24,504 nt of DNA, from assembly GCA_900770345.1 (NCBI GenBank), contig CAAGKF010000250.1, forward strand, positions 1 through 24,504, given 5' to 3'. Positions 13,555 through 22,029 of the stretch are shown piece after piece (position 1 is the stretch's first letter; every line of letters begins with the position of its first letter). The notes below the pieces were generated by a model. The model had not been told where the DNA came from, ran no database searches, and worked only from the letters and a program-made list of their open reading frames with translations. This DNA comes from Lachnospiraceae bacterium (lineage in GTDB: Bacteria > Bacillota > Clostridia > Lachnospirales > Lachnospiraceae). A program made the position numbers and the translations under genes.

Positions 13555-14856
13555 CTACAGTGAAATTCCGCCCTTCGCTCTGGCTTTCCTGTCGCTGATA
13601 GACTGCATCACAGGAACCAGGAAAATTGCCACAATGCCTCCGGCAAAGCCATTGTTGTAAAGATTCATCCCGCCGTAAACAATTCCCACATTCAGGGCTA
13701 CGGAGGAGTGGAGATAACCGGCGATAATGCCGGCAACCCAGCCGAACTGGCCGCATACCGGGGCCAGAGTGGTGGAAAATAAAAGCGCCAGCATCGGTGA
13801 CGGCTGATTGATGGACCAGGTTTTCGTAAAGCTGGCCAGATATACCCCCAGCATGATGGGAGCAATATTTTTAATATGCTTTCCTGTCGCGCTGAAACCG
13901 ACTATTGTAAAAATACCGCAGATCGTCGGACCGTTCAGATCCCCGTTGACCGCAAGTACGAAGGATGTGGCAAAAAGGCCGTTGACACCCATGTTGAAAA
14001 CGGTAGTGGCTCCGCCTTCGTCTTTCAGATAATCCGTACCGCCAAGTCCGTAGTTCTTCAGGATCCTTCTGTAGGATTCCACGATCCCCTTTCCTCTCAC
14101 AGCTACGCCTGCCACGATCATTCCACCGAACAGAAGGGACAGCAGGACACCGAACATCCTGTTATTTCCCGTAGACCAGATCAGCCGGCTTTCAATGGTG
14201 ATGCCGAAGGATTTGATCAGAGATACCACCACAGTGGCAATGATCCCGGCAGCAAACCCCACATTGTAAAGAGAATATCCCTTATGAGCATAATGTACAT
14301 GGGTACTCAGAGGCGGAAGCACAAAACCGATGGCAAGCCCCACACTGACAGAGATCACCAGGCGTATCAGGAAAGGAAAATTACCCATCTGCATCAGCTG
14401 TGTAATGATCGGCGACAGGCTGGTACCGTAAAGACCGATATAGATATAGCGCCGGATGGATGTCTTATGGTATTTTGCGTAGAGATAAACACCGGCAAGA
14501 ATAGCCCATATATTCAGCAGGTTCTTTCCGAACAGCGAAAATCCGAACATCAGGCAGCTGGAGGCGATGGTATGCCCGTCCATATCCATTTTCAGAAAAT
14601 AGATAATACCGATGCTCATCAGTGTCAGCAGACCGGCATTGATCAGGGCCGCCCCGATGCCGCCCACCACAAAATAGTCCGTGATCAGGAAATCCGGTTC
14701 CCGCACGATCCGCACGATACCCGGCAGAATCTCATTAAGCGGCTGAACAAACAGACCGATCAGGATAAAATACAGCGGGATCAGCGACAGCACAGCGAAT
14801 TTCTGAGTCCTGGTCAGCGATTTCATTTCATTAAAATGTTCCAGATGTCTTTTCAT
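13555..14856 (-). CDS. DUF1576 multi-pass membrane protein
   Basis: A 433-residue integral membrane protein with about a dozen hydrophobic segments. Two halves repeat similar motifs: YNVGFAAGIIATVVVSL near the middle and YNNGFAGGIVAIFLVPV near the C-terminus, each preceded by a Gly-rich helix with a nearby His. This fits the DUF1576 family, for which no function is established; a transporter role is only a guess from topology. The start at 14856 follows GGGGAGGAATCTGC, a very good ribosome site. It converges on the NusG-II gene (63-bp gap, no clear terminator) and has its own promoter. Confidence 0.85.
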   Translation of the reverse strand: MKRHLEHFNEMKSLTRTQKFAVLSLIPLYFILIGLFVQPLNEILPGIVRIVREPDFLITDYFVVGGIGAALINAGLLTLMSIGIIYFLKMDMDGHTIASSCLMFGFSLFGKNLLNIWAILAGVYLYAKYHKTSIRRYIYIGLYGTSLSPIITQLMQMGNFPFLIRLVISVSVGLAIGFVLPPLSTHVHYAHKGYSLYNVGFAAGIIATVVVSLIKSFGITIESRLIWSTGNNRMFGVLLSLLFGGMIVAGVAVRGKGIVESYRRILKNYGLGGTDYLKDEGGATTVFNMGVNGLFATSFVLAVNGDLNGPTICGIFTIVGFSATGKHIKNIAPIMLGVYLASFTKTWSINQPSPMLALLFSTTLAPVCGQFGWVAGIIAGYLHSSVALNVGIVYGGMNLYNNGFAGGIVAIFLVPVMQSISDRKARAKGGISL

Positions 14857-14885
14857 GCAGATTCCTCCCCGAATACTCTCCTTTA

Positions 14886-14914
14886 ATGATACAGGAAACG
14901 GCAGAAATTAGCAA
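14886..14914 (-). promoter_or_regulatory. Probable promoter of the DUF1576 gene
   Basis: Minus-strand TTGCTA (14914-14909), a 17-bp spacer ending in TG, and TATCAT (14891-14886), about 30 nt before the ATG. The -35 and -10 each differ from consensus, so this is a moderate match. Confidence 0.45.
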
Positions 14915-14931
14915 AGACATTTTCTGTAAAT

Positions 14932-15915
14932 TTATTCTTTCTCGCAGGCAAAGGTGAGTCCCCAGGAGGCGCGGATACGGTCCATCAGCTCCAGGATCTC
15001 CAGTGTATCCTCTTTTTTCATAACATCACTGGAAGTCATTTTAGCCTTCACGCAGCGTTCCGTCTCACGGATCTGATACTCAAAACCGTTTACATCCACC
15101 GGAAGCTCCAGCGTATACGCCTCTCCCTCCTCCGGCTGTACCGTAAGCTTCTCTGCATGCTGGAAATCCTCCAGGGAAATGGAACCCTTTGTGCCGACGA
15201 TCAGCGCATAACGGGGTATGGTAACACCGATGGCTGTAGTAACGCAGGCACTTCTTCCGCCGGGATATTTTAAAAGGATGGTGCTGAAGTCATCGGTGCC
15301 GTATTCATTTATATGTACCTGGGAAGAAAAATCCTCCGGCTGGCTGTCTCCCATGACCATGCGCATGAAGCCCAGATTGTAGACACCGATATCAAGCAAA
15401 GCTCCTCCTGCCAGGGAAGAGTCAAACTTTCTGACTTTCCTTGCTCCCTTTGCAACATAGCCGTAATCACTTCTGGCCCAGACCACATCACCGATCACGC
15501 CGTCCTTTATCAGCTCCTGCATCTTTCTTAAAGCAGGCAGAAGGCGGATCCAGAAAGCTTCCATGAGAAACAGCCCTTTCTCCTCCGCCAGAGCAAACAG
15601 CTTCTCCCCTTCCTCCCGCGTGGTTGTAAAGGGCTTCTCACAGAGCACATGCTTTCCTGCTTCCAGACACATACGGCAGTTTTCATAGTGCAGATTATTG
15701 GGAGTGGCAATATACACTGCCTCCACTTCGCTGTCTTCCATCATGGCCTCATAGGTGTCATACACATGCGGTATGCTGAATTTTTCAGCAAAGGCCGCAG
15801 CCTTCTCCATGGATCTGGACGCGCAGGCTGTCAGAACCTGACTGTCCTCCATATCATTTACAGTGCCGGCAAATTTTGCGGCAATCGTTCCTGTTGCAAG
15901 AATTCCCCATTTCAT
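14932..15915 (-). CDS. Gfo/Idh/MocA family NAD(P)-dependent oxidoreductase
   Basis: A 327-residue cytoplasmic dehydrogenase. The N-terminal Rossmann domain starts MKWGILATGTIAAKFA and contains IATPNNLHYENC (69-80) and the catalytic EKPF motif (93-96). The C-terminal domain contains GGALLDIGVYNLGF, as in the dihydrodiol dehydrogenase-like branch of the family. Such enzymes oxidise or reduce sugars, inositols or related polyols; the substrate here cannot be assigned. The ATG follows AAGGAAG. It starts 4 nt after the stop of the molybdopterin oxidoreductase gene and is therefore probably translated from the same mRNA, although a biochemical link is not obvious. Confidence 0.9.
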   Translation of the reverse strand: MKWGILATGTIAAKFAGTVNDMEDSQVLTACASRSMEKAAAFAEKFSIPHVYDTYEAMMEDSEVEAVYIATPNNLHYENCRMCLEAGKHVLCEKPFTTTREEGEKLFALAEEKGLFLMEAFWIRLLPALRKMQELIKDGVIGDVVWARSDYGYVAKGARKVRKFDSSLAGGALLDIGVYNLGFMRMVMGDSQPEDFSSQVHINEYGTDDFSTILLKYPGGRSACVTTAIGVTIPRYALIVGTKGSISLEDFQHAEKLTVQPEEGEAYTLELPVDVNGFEYQIRETERCVKAKMTSSDVMKKEDTLEILELMDRIRASWGLTFACEKE

Positions 15916-15919
15916 CGCT

Positions 15920-17935
15920 TTATTCTTCCTTTCTTCTCACATCGACAGCATTGTCATTAATGGTAGTGGCTTTTCCTATATCAGAGAGACGGGCATGGTG
16001 GAGGGCATTTACCTGACTGTCAGTTCCTGTAATATCGGAACTGAATACGCCGGAAGCCGCCGCTGTCCCCGGCGCCACAAGCTCCGTGATGCGGGCTGTA
16101 AATTCCACCTCCGCCAGATCATTAAAGGCAGTGATTCTGTCTCCGTCCGCAATCCCGCGGCAGGCCGCATCTTCGGGATGGAGCATCAGAGCGGCCGGGC
16201 CCCTCTGAGAAACAAGGCTGTCACGTTCCAGGAAAATGGAATTCAGCGTATGACAGTCCGGTACACATACCAGCCGCAGAGGATATTCTCCGCCGTAATT
16301 TTCCGTATAATGAGGCACCCGCTCCTCCATCTCCTCATTAACGATCCTGATCTTTCCGTCAGGTGTTCCGATCCTTGTGTGATCGGCATAAGGAGTAGAG
16401 ATTACGCCTCCCGCTCTCAGAAGCTCCCAATCCTTTTCACCAATATTTTTCAGTCCTTTTGTCGGATGGGCCAAAAGCAGCTCCAGCATTTCCTCTTCCG
16501 TATGTTTAAAATGATCCTCCTCATAGCCCATAGCCTGAGCCAGAATACAGAAGGTATCCCAGTTGCTTCTGCACTGGCCTGCCGGCGGGATAATCCGTCT
16601 GGCCGTGCCGAAGGTACAATAGCCGTAAGCATTATAGCAGTCCGTCTGCTCCACCGAAAAAGCAGCAGGAAGAATGATATCCGCATATTTTGCCGTATCT
16701 GTCATAAAGCGCTCATGGACCACCGTAAACAGATCCGGTCTCATCAGTCCCTCTTTCATTTCCTTCTGACTGCTGACCGAGGCTACCGGATTTCCTCCGT
16801 ATACATAAAATGCCTTTACGGGCCTGCCGCCGTCCGTTCCTTTCAGTGCGGAGGCCAGACAATTGATGTTGATCACCCTGCCCGGTTTTCTGCGGAAATC
16901 CGGGCGGGTGATCAGTGTCTCATCCACATAAGGTCCCGCTCCCGTACTGCAGCCGCACAGACCGCCTCCGGGCTGTTTCCAGGCCCCTGTAAACAGAGAC
17001 AGTATCACGATCAGCCGGGTAGTCATTCCGCCATTTCCGTGCCGTGACGGGCCGCTGCCCAGAATAACAGCCGGAGCAGATGCATCTGCGTACTCGACTG
17101 CCAGTCTTTCAATGATCTCTGACGGGACACCGGTGATTTCCTGTGCCCACTGCGGTGTACAGGATGCAAGAGTGGCCTTGAACTCATCATAACCGCGGGC
17201 ATTTTCCCTCAAAAATTCCTCATCTGCCAGTTTTTCCCTGAGAAGCACATGCATCACAGCGAGGGCCAATGCGCCGTCCGTACCCGGCCGCACCAGAATG
17301 GTTTCGTCACAGTGGGCCGCCATATCGCAGGCACAGGCCTCGATCAGCACCGCCCTCTTTCCTGCCCTGCGCCCTTCCTCTACAGTGGCAAAAACAGGAA
17401 GGCTGGTTGCCTTCATATTGCTTCCCCAGATAATATAAAAATCACTTTCTGCCAGTTCCCTGGGATCCAGGCAGCCGGTATCTCCCATAACAGACTTATA
17501 CCCCGCTCCCTTGGCCGAGGAGCAGAGCGTCATTTCCAGAGTGCAGGCGCCCATACGGTTAAACAGAGCATCCCCGCTCCGTCTCTGGATAATGCTCATA
17601 ACACCGGAATAGTACATGGGAAGAACGGCGTCTCCGCCATCCTCCTTTAAAATCTCCTTCCAGCGGTCTGTGATCTCCTGTACAGCCTCATCCCAGGAAA
17701 CAGGGATAAATTTCCCTTCTCCCTTTCTTCCCCGGCGTTTCAGCGGTGTAAGGATACGGCGTGGAGAATGGACGGACTGCTCATACTGCTGCATTTTCCT
17801 GCACAAAAGTCCCCGGGTAACCGGATGTTCCCTGTCTCCCTTTACGGAAAGGATCCTCTCACCGTCAGTTTCTGCCAGAAAACCGCAGGAAGTGGGACAA
17901 TCATAGGGACAGATCGATTTCTGTGTGTACGTCAT
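15920..17935 (-). CDS. Molybdopterin oxidoreductase with N-terminal [4Fe-4S] site
   Basis: A 671-residue DMSO-reductase-family catalytic subunit. The N-terminal cluster motif is Cys9-x3-Cys13-x3-Cys17-x27-Cys45, followed by the conserved Lys47. The molybdopterin-binding domain carries YIIWGSNMKATS, YVYGGNP and VVHERFMTDTAKYADIILP. A C-terminal MopB-type binding domain begins near RLVCVPDCHTLNS. There is no Tat signal, so it is cytoplasmic. The region facing the metal reads TLCSSAKGAG, and I cannot tell the substrate class from it. No electron-transfer subunit, Moco biosynthesis gene or FdhD is nearby. The start is the ATG with AGGAGG 6 nt upstream; the longer frame has no ribosome site. Confidence 0.9.
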   Translation of the reverse strand: MTYTQKSICPYDCPTSCGFLAETDGERILSVKGDREHPVTRGLLCRKMQQYEQSVHSPRRILTPLKRRGRKGEGKFIPVSWDEAVQEITDRWKEILKEDGGDAVLPMYYSGVMSIIQRRSGDALFNRMGACTLEMTLCSSAKGAGYKSVMGDTGCLDPRELAESDFYIIWGSNMKATSLPVFATVEEGRRAGKRAVLIEACACDMAAHCDETILVRPGTDGALALAVMHVLLREKLADEEFLRENARGYDEFKATLASCTPQWAQEITGVPSEIIERLAVEYADASAPAVILGSGPSRHGNGGMTTRLIVILSLFTGAWKQPGGGLCGCSTGAGPYVDETLITRPDFRRKPGRVININCLASALKGTDGGRPVKAFYVYGGNPVASVSSQKEMKEGLMRPDLFTVVHERFMTDTAKYADIILPAAFSVEQTDCYNAYGYCTFGTARRIIPPAGQCRSNWDTFCILAQAMGYEEDHFKHTEEEMLELLLAHPTKGLKNIGEKDWELLRAGGVISTPYADHTRIGTPDGKIRIVNEEMEERVPHYTENYGGEYPLRLVCVPDCHTLNSIFLERDSLVSQRGPAALMLHPEDAACRGIADGDRITAFNDLAEVEFTARITELVAPGTAAASGVFSSDITGTDSQVNALHHARLSDIGKATTINDNAVDVRRKEE

Positions 17936-17994
17936 ACGCTTCCTCCTGTCTGTTCCCTCAGCCAAAAATGAGGGCATCATCATATAATGCAAAT

Positions 17995-18031
17995 ACAGCG
18001 GCATCGATCCTGGCGATCGTTCTGCCGCTGT
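17995..18031. terminator. Hairpin between ddh and the molybdopterin oxidoreductase gene
   Basis: ACAGCGGCA (17995-18003) and TGCCGCTGT (18023-18031) form a 9-bp stem, with an inner 5-bp GATCC/CGATC-type extension. It lies 16 nt after the ddh stop. The run downstream on the ddh strand is only partly T-rich (ATTTGCATTATAT), so it is a weak terminator and may give partial read-through. A smaller stem, CCCTCA/TGAGGG at about 17956-17975, precedes the next ribosome site. Confidence 0.4.
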
Positions 18032-18046
18032 TTCGGATTTTTTGTT

Positions 18047-19033
18047 TTACAGCAGATGCTTTCTCAGCTCTGCTCCGTCTGCTGCGCTTAAATATGCCGG
18101 CGCAATATCAAACACTGTCTTGCAGCCCTTCTGGCCTTCTTTGCTTAAACGATAAGCCGCTCTCGCATAAGCCGCCAGCACGGAGGAGGTGAACTCAGGA
18201 TTGGAGTCCAGCTTTAAGCTGTACTCAATCACATGGGAATTCTCGTCGTTCCAGCCGGTCTTTCCCGTGCGGATCACAAAACCGCCGTGAGGAATACCCG
18301 CATGATCACGCATCAGCTCCTCTTCACTGATAAAATGTACGGTAGTGTCATAATCAGCAAAATAGTTGGGCATGTTTACAATCGTTTCCTCGATCTTCTT
18401 CAGATCAGCACCCTCCTCTGCCACTACAAAACACTCTCTTGTGTGCTTCTGTCTGGTGGTGAGTTCCGGATTGCTTCCGCTTCTCACTGCCTCAAGAGCG
18501 CTTTCAACAGGGATCGTATACTGTCTTGCATCCTTTACGCCTTCCACTCTGCGGATGGCATCGGAATGGCCCTGGCTTACACCCTTGCCCCAGAAAGTAT
18601 AATCCTTTCCGCCCGGCAGGATCGCATTTGCATATAAACGGTTTAAAGAAAACATGCCCGGATCCCAGCCTACAGAGATGATCCCCACATGACCGCTTTC
18701 CTGTGCCGCCTTATCCACATTCGCGAAATGCTCCGGGATCCTTGCGTGCGTATCAAAGCTGTCAATCACATTAAAATATTTTACCAGCTCCGGTGTCTGC
18801 TCCGGAAGATCTGTTGCGCTTCCTCCGCAGAGGATCATAACATCGATCTCATCCTTCATGGAAGGGGCATCCTTTACGGAGCATACCTTCGCGCCTTCTG
18901 TCAGTATCTTCAGAGAAGCGGGATCTCTTCTTGTAAATACAGCCGCTACCTCCATATCCGGATTGTGCTTTACCGCGCACTCCACACCCTTACCAAGGTT
19001 TCCGTATCCATAAATTCCTATTCTGATTGCCAT
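18047..19033 (-). CDS. ddh: meso-Diaminopimelate dehydrogenase
   Basis: Catalyses NADPH-dependent reductive amination of L-2-amino-6-oxopimelate (tetrahydrodipicolinate) to meso-diaminopimelate, the one-step route to the lysine and peptidoglycan precursor. The 328-residue protein begins MAIRIGIYGYGNLGKGVE (nucleotide-binding loop at 8-13). It contains VFTRRDP, LCGGSATDLPEQTP, SVGWDPGMFSLNRLYA and FWGKGVSQGHSDAIRR, all hallmarks of this enzyme. Length is normal. The start is fixed by AAAGGAAACAG; the longer open frame covers the leader. No other lysine gene is in the window. It has its own promoter and a ~95-nt GC-rich leader with small hairpins. Confidence 0.95.
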   Translation of the reverse strand: MAIRIGIYGYGNLGKGVECAVKHNPDMEVAAVFTRRDPASLKILTEGAKVCSVKDAPSMKDEIDVMILCGGSATDLPEQTPELVKYFNVIDSFDTHARIPEHFANVDKAAQESGHVGIISVGWDPGMFSLNRLYANAILPGGKDYTFWGKGVSQGHSDAIRRVEGVKDARQYTIPVESALEAVRSGSNPELTTRQKHTRECFVVAEEGADLKKIEETIVNMPNYFADYDTTVHFISEEELMRDHAGIPHGGFVIRTGKTGWNDENSHVIEYSLKLDSNPEFTSSVLAAYARAAYRLSKEGQKGCKTVFDIAPAYLSAADGAELRKHLL

Positions 19034-19135
19034 TTTCTGTTTCCTTTCTGCTGCTTTTACGCCGCTTTTCTCCGCTTTCCGGCACATTCTCCGGCTGTGC
19101 GGAGCCGGCCTTCCGGCCGGAATTTCCATGGAGAC

Positions 19136-19164
19136 AGTATACTACAGCAAAGAACGGATATCAA
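19136..19164 (-). promoter_or_regulatory. Sigma-A promoter of ddh
   Basis: Minus-strand TTGATA (19164-19159), a 17-bp spacer and TATACT (19141-19136). The predicted leader (about 19034-19129) contains GC-rich hairpins such as CCGGCC-GGA-AGGCCGG. I see no lysine riboswitch in it. Confidence 0.65.
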
Positions 19165-19224
19165 ATAAAAAATTTAACCGGCTGACATTTTTTTCAAAAA
19201 TTGTCGCAGATTGAACTGACTGCC

Positions 19225-20001
19225 TTATTTTTTGAAAAAGCGCTCCCTCAGAATTTCTCCGATCACTCCGTTTCCCGCCAGGATCCCGGAAGGCTTTGTG
19301 GGATCCACAGGATTCCCGGAAAAATCAGTTACCGTCCCTCCCGCTTCCTGTACCAGAAGAAGCCCTGCTGCAAAATCCCATGGCTTCAGGATTCGCTCAA
19401 AATAGGCCTCCGTCCTTCCGCAGGCCACATAGGCCAGATCCAGAGAAGCCGTACCGCAGCGGCGGATATCCGAACAATTCAGGAATATCTCTTTAAAAAG
19501 GCGGAAATTTTCCTCCGCCAGATCATGATTATAGGGGCATGTTCCCACGGCAACCAGACTTCTCTCCAGGGTGTCCGCTGCGCTTACATGAATCGGCTCC
19601 TCATTGACCCAGGCTCCTTTCCCTCTCTCCGCCCAGTACATTTCATCGGTATAGGGCTGATAAATAAAGCCCATCTCCATCCTTCCTCCCACGCACAGTC
19701 CCAGAGAAAGAGCGCTGTGATGATAATCATGGATCAGATTGGTAGTACCATCCACCGGATCCAGAATCCACACGGCCCCTGAAAAGTCAATCTCACTGTT
19801 GTCCTTCTCCTCTCCCATAAACTGGATCTGCGGATACAGCTTCCGAAGCTCCTCCTTCATGTACTCCTGAACCTGAAGATCGATCTGTGTAACAAAATCA
19901 GAAACACCCTTTACGCGGATGTGTGACGCTCCCTCGTGATCCAGAAACAGCGGCTTTACCTTTCTTATCAATTCTTTTATCTTTGCGGTGTCTGCATTCA
20001 T
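19225..20001 (-). CDS. suhB: Inositol monophosphatase family protein
   Basis: A Mg2+-dependent sugar or inositol phosphatase of 258 residues. Metal-binding motifs are GEE (63-65), DPVDGTTN (81-88) and WDFAAG (208-213), with the RRCGTASLDLAYVA block at 180-193. All catalytic residues expected for the FIG superfamily are present, so it should be active. The substrate may be inositol 1-phosphate, fructose bisphosphate or another phosphate ester. It starts 2 nt after the stop of the LysM-GH18 gene, and its AGGAG ribosome site lies inside that gene's 3' end, so it is translationally coupled to it. After its stop there is only an A/T-rich stretch before the ddh promoter. Confidence 0.92.
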   Translation of the reverse strand: MNADTAKIKELIRKVKPLFLDHEGASHIRVKGVSDFVTQIDLQVQEYMKEELRKLYPQIQFMGEEKDNSEIDFSGAVWILDPVDGTTNLIHDYHHSALSLGLCVGGRMEMGFIYQPYTDEMYWAERGKGAWVNEEPIHVSAADTLERSLVAVGTCPYNHDLAEENFRLFKEIFLNCSDIRRCGTASLDLAYVACGRTEAYFERILKPWDFAAGLLLVQEAGGTVTDFSGNPVDPTKPSGILAGNGVIGEILRERFFKK

Positions 20002-20003
20002 TT

Positions 20004-21146
20004 TTATTCTCCTGTATCAAACATTTCTTCCAGCAAAAGCCAGCCGGCCCGAAAGAAATTCATCAGCTGCCAGAAGCCGGCCCCTGTAAGCCCCTTCTCC
20101 CGAATCAGCTCATATTTTGCCTTCAGGCTCCTCACATCCTCGAACCAGACCTCATGCTGAACGCCGTACTGCCAGTAGCGGAAGTAGGGCGACTGAGCAG
20201 TCTCATCAAAATAGATCTGTGATCCGTGATCGATGGCAAGGCTGACTGCCTCCTTATTATTGATCGTTCTGGCCCTGGTAATGCCTCTCTCGTAGGGAAG
20301 GGGCCAATCATAGCCATAATTGGGAATTCCCAGGCTGATCCTTTCTCCTGGAATCTCTGTTAATGCGTAATCCACCACCCGCCTGACCATGTTGACAGGC
20401 GCCACAGCCATAGGCGGTCCCAGAGAATATCCCCATTCATAGGTCATCAGCATGACACGGTTGGCTGCCTCGCCCAGCAGCCGGTAATCGATCCCCTCAT
20501 AAAGCAGCCCCGGCTGATCTGCAGAGGTCTTGGGAGCCAGAGCCACAGTCACCTGATAGCCGAACCGGTTCAGCACATCCGCCGCCAGCTTTACAAAAGC
20601 GGCAAAGCCTTCTCTGTCCTCCGCCTCCACATACTCAAAGTCAATGTCCACTCCGTGAAAATGACGTTCCTGCAGGGTCCTCCCCAGCTCCCACATAAGT
20701 CTCTGCTGTGCGGCCGGATTCTCCACCAGAGAGGTCACCAGATTGTTGTTGAAACGGCCGTCGGCTCCCAGAGGCGTCAGCGTCAGAACTGGCCCCACTC
20801 CGGCTTTCCTCGCTTCCTCTATCATCCACGCATCATCACTGGCGGGAGGGATCAGATTCCCCTCCTCTGTAAATCCGTAGGAAAATACATACAGATCCCT
20901 GATGAAAGGCAGCGTATCTGCCAGTGTCCTGGAATCGATGAAGGGGTAGGCATAACCAAACACATACAGCGGTCCGCCTGAGGGCCGTCTTTCCCCTTCT
21001 CTGCTTCTGATAAAAAGAGCCTGGCCGACAGCCAGGCGATAAGGGTACCCGATCTGATTGTCCCACAGAAGCTGCTCCACAGGAATACCTGCGGCCTCCG
21101 CGATCCTGTCCACATCGTCCCCCTCTTTTACCACATAGATATCCAT
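20004..21146 (-). CDS. LysM and glycosyl hydrolase family 18 protein (spore cortex hydrolase-like)
   Basis: A 380-residue protein with one N-terminal LysM peptidoglycan-binding repeat (about 2-47) directly joined to a GH18 barrel. The catalytic motif is Asp167-Ile-Asp169-Phe-Glu171, with Glu171 as the proton donor; MLMTYEWGYSLGPPM and GFWQLMNFF are further barrel strands. The layout resembles the SleL/YaaH N-acetylglucosaminidases of spore formers, which usually have two LysM repeats and, like this protein, no classical signal peptide. Degradation of cortex muropeptides during germination is the likely role. The start follows GGGAGG. It lies between nth and suhB in one transcript. Confidence 0.88.
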   Translation of the reverse strand: MDIYVVKEGDDVDRIAEAAGIPVEQLLWDNQIGYPYRLAVGQALFIRSREGERRPSGGPLYVFGYAYPFIDSRTLADTLPFIRDLYVFSYGFTEEGNLIPPASDDAWMIEEARKAGVGPVLTLTPLGADGRFNNNLVTSLVENPAAQQRLMWELGRTLQERHFHGVDIDFEYVEAEDREGFAAFVKLAADVLNRFGYQVTVALAPKTSADQPGLLYEGIDYRLLGEAANRVMLMTYEWGYSLGPPMAVAPVNMVRRVVDYALTEIPGERISLGIPNYGYDWPLPYERGITRARTINNKEAVSLAIDHGSQIYFDETAQSPYFRYWQYGVQHEVWFEDVRSLKAKYELIREKGLTGAGFWQLMNFFRAGWLLLEEMFDTGE

Positions 21147-21199
21147 CCCGGCCTCCCAAACCGATGCTTTCCACTATCTATATGAAGTTTTCCTTCGTC

Positions 21200-21850
21200 T
21201 TATTCCTCTGTCTTCTCCACGCCTTCCTTCAGGCAGATATCCTTCAGACAGCATCTGCCGCAGTAAGGTCTGGTCCTGGCCGTACAGACCTCACGGCCAT
21301 GAAACACCAGGCGATGACAGAAATCGCTCCCCTCTTCCGGCGGGATCAGCTTCCAGAGGGCCATTTCCACCTTTTTCGGTTCCTTGATGCCGTCCACCAG
21401 TCCCATGCGGTTCACCAGGCGGATACAGTGGGTGTCCGTCACAATGGCAGGCTTTCCGAACACATCTCCCATGATCAGATTGGCGCTTTTGCGTCCTACC
21501 CCCGGCAGCTTCAGAAGCGCGTTAAAATCATCCGGCACGCGTCCGCCGTACTGATCCTTCAGAATCTTCATGCAGGCGCTGATATCCCGCGCCTTGCTGT
21601 GCCCCAGACCGCAGGGCTTGACAATTTTTTCAATATCCTCCACAGAAGCCCCCGCAAGAGCCTCCACATCCGGATATTTTGCATACAGCTCCTGCACCAC
21701 CACATTGACCCTGGCGTCAGTGCACTGGGCTGCCAGACGCACGCTTACCAGAAGCTTCCAGGCCTCATTGTAATCCAGGGTGCATCCCGCATCCGGATAT
21801 TCTTCCTTCAGACGCCGGATGATCTCCAGCGCACGCTCTTGTTTTGTCAT
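21200..21850 (-). CDS. nth: Endonuclease III
   Basis: Base-excision-repair DNA glycosylase and AP lyase acting on oxidised pyrimidines. The 216-residue protein has the helix-hairpin-helix LPGVGRKSANL (115-125) with catalytic Lys121 and Asp139 (VTDTH). A C-terminal [4Fe-4S] site is formed by Cys189, Cys197, Cys200 and Cys206. The first cysteine loop is seven residues long, one more than in the E. coli enzyme. The ATG at 21850 is preferred over one seven codons upstream because AAAGGCGG lies about 10 nt before it. It is the first gene of the nth-GH18-suhB unit and carries a ~190-nt structured leader. Confidence 0.95.
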   Translation of the reverse strand: MTKQERALEIIRRLKEEYPDAGCTLDYNEAWKLLVSVRLAAQCTDARVNVVVQELYAKYPDVEALAGASVEDIEKIVKPCGLGHSKARDISACMKILKDQYGGRVPDDFNALLKLPGVGRKSANLIMGDVFGKPAIVTDTHCIRLVNRMGLVDGIKEPKKVEMALWKLIPPEEGSDFCHRLVFHGREVCTARTRPYCGRCCLKDICLKEGVEKTEE

Positions 21851-21898
21851 ATGTATAAATCCGCCTTTCATTCGGGTTCTAAGTTATCCTCCGGCTAC

Positions 21899-22029
21899 GG
21901 ACGGCGTTCTTCTTGAATGACCACGGTCATTCAAGAAGCATCGGATGGTCATCCGATGGAAAAGCAGTTATAAGGATTTGCTTACAAGCAAGCTTGACGC
22001 AAATCCTTATAGCTGCTTTTCCGCCGTCC
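21899..22029. repeat. Four-arm (cloverleaf) palindromic element in the nth leader
   Basis: The closing stem pairs GGACGGCG (21899-21906) with CGCCGTCC (22022-22029). Arm 1 is a perfect 14-bp stem (21909-21922 with 21925-21938). Arm 2 pairs CATCGGATG (21939-21947) with CATCCGATG (21950-21958). Arm 3 pairs 21958-21981 with 21999-22022, 23 pairs with one mismatch, capped by a small CAAGC-AA-GCTTG stem. Almost every base of the 131-bp interval is paired. It lies wholly within the predicted 5' leader of nth and has no open reading frame. It is unrelated in sequence to the palindromes at 10024-10526. Confidence 0.85.

Noticed and set aside
19100..19125. GC-rich CCGGCC hairpin as a lysine riboswitch upstream of ddh
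   Set aside because: The leader is only ~95 nt and lacks the multi-helix lysine riboswitch core.
18047..19129. Longer N-terminus for ddh (32 extra residues)
   Set aside because: The extension encodes an Arg/Lys-rich stretch over the GC-rich leader and its ATG lacks a ribosome site; the known family starts at the Rossmann strand.
21899..22029. Cloverleaf shape read as a tRNA or tRNA-like gene
   Set aside because: There is no T-arm GTTCGA motif, no D-arm bases and no 7-bp acceptor with a CCA side; the arms are far too long.
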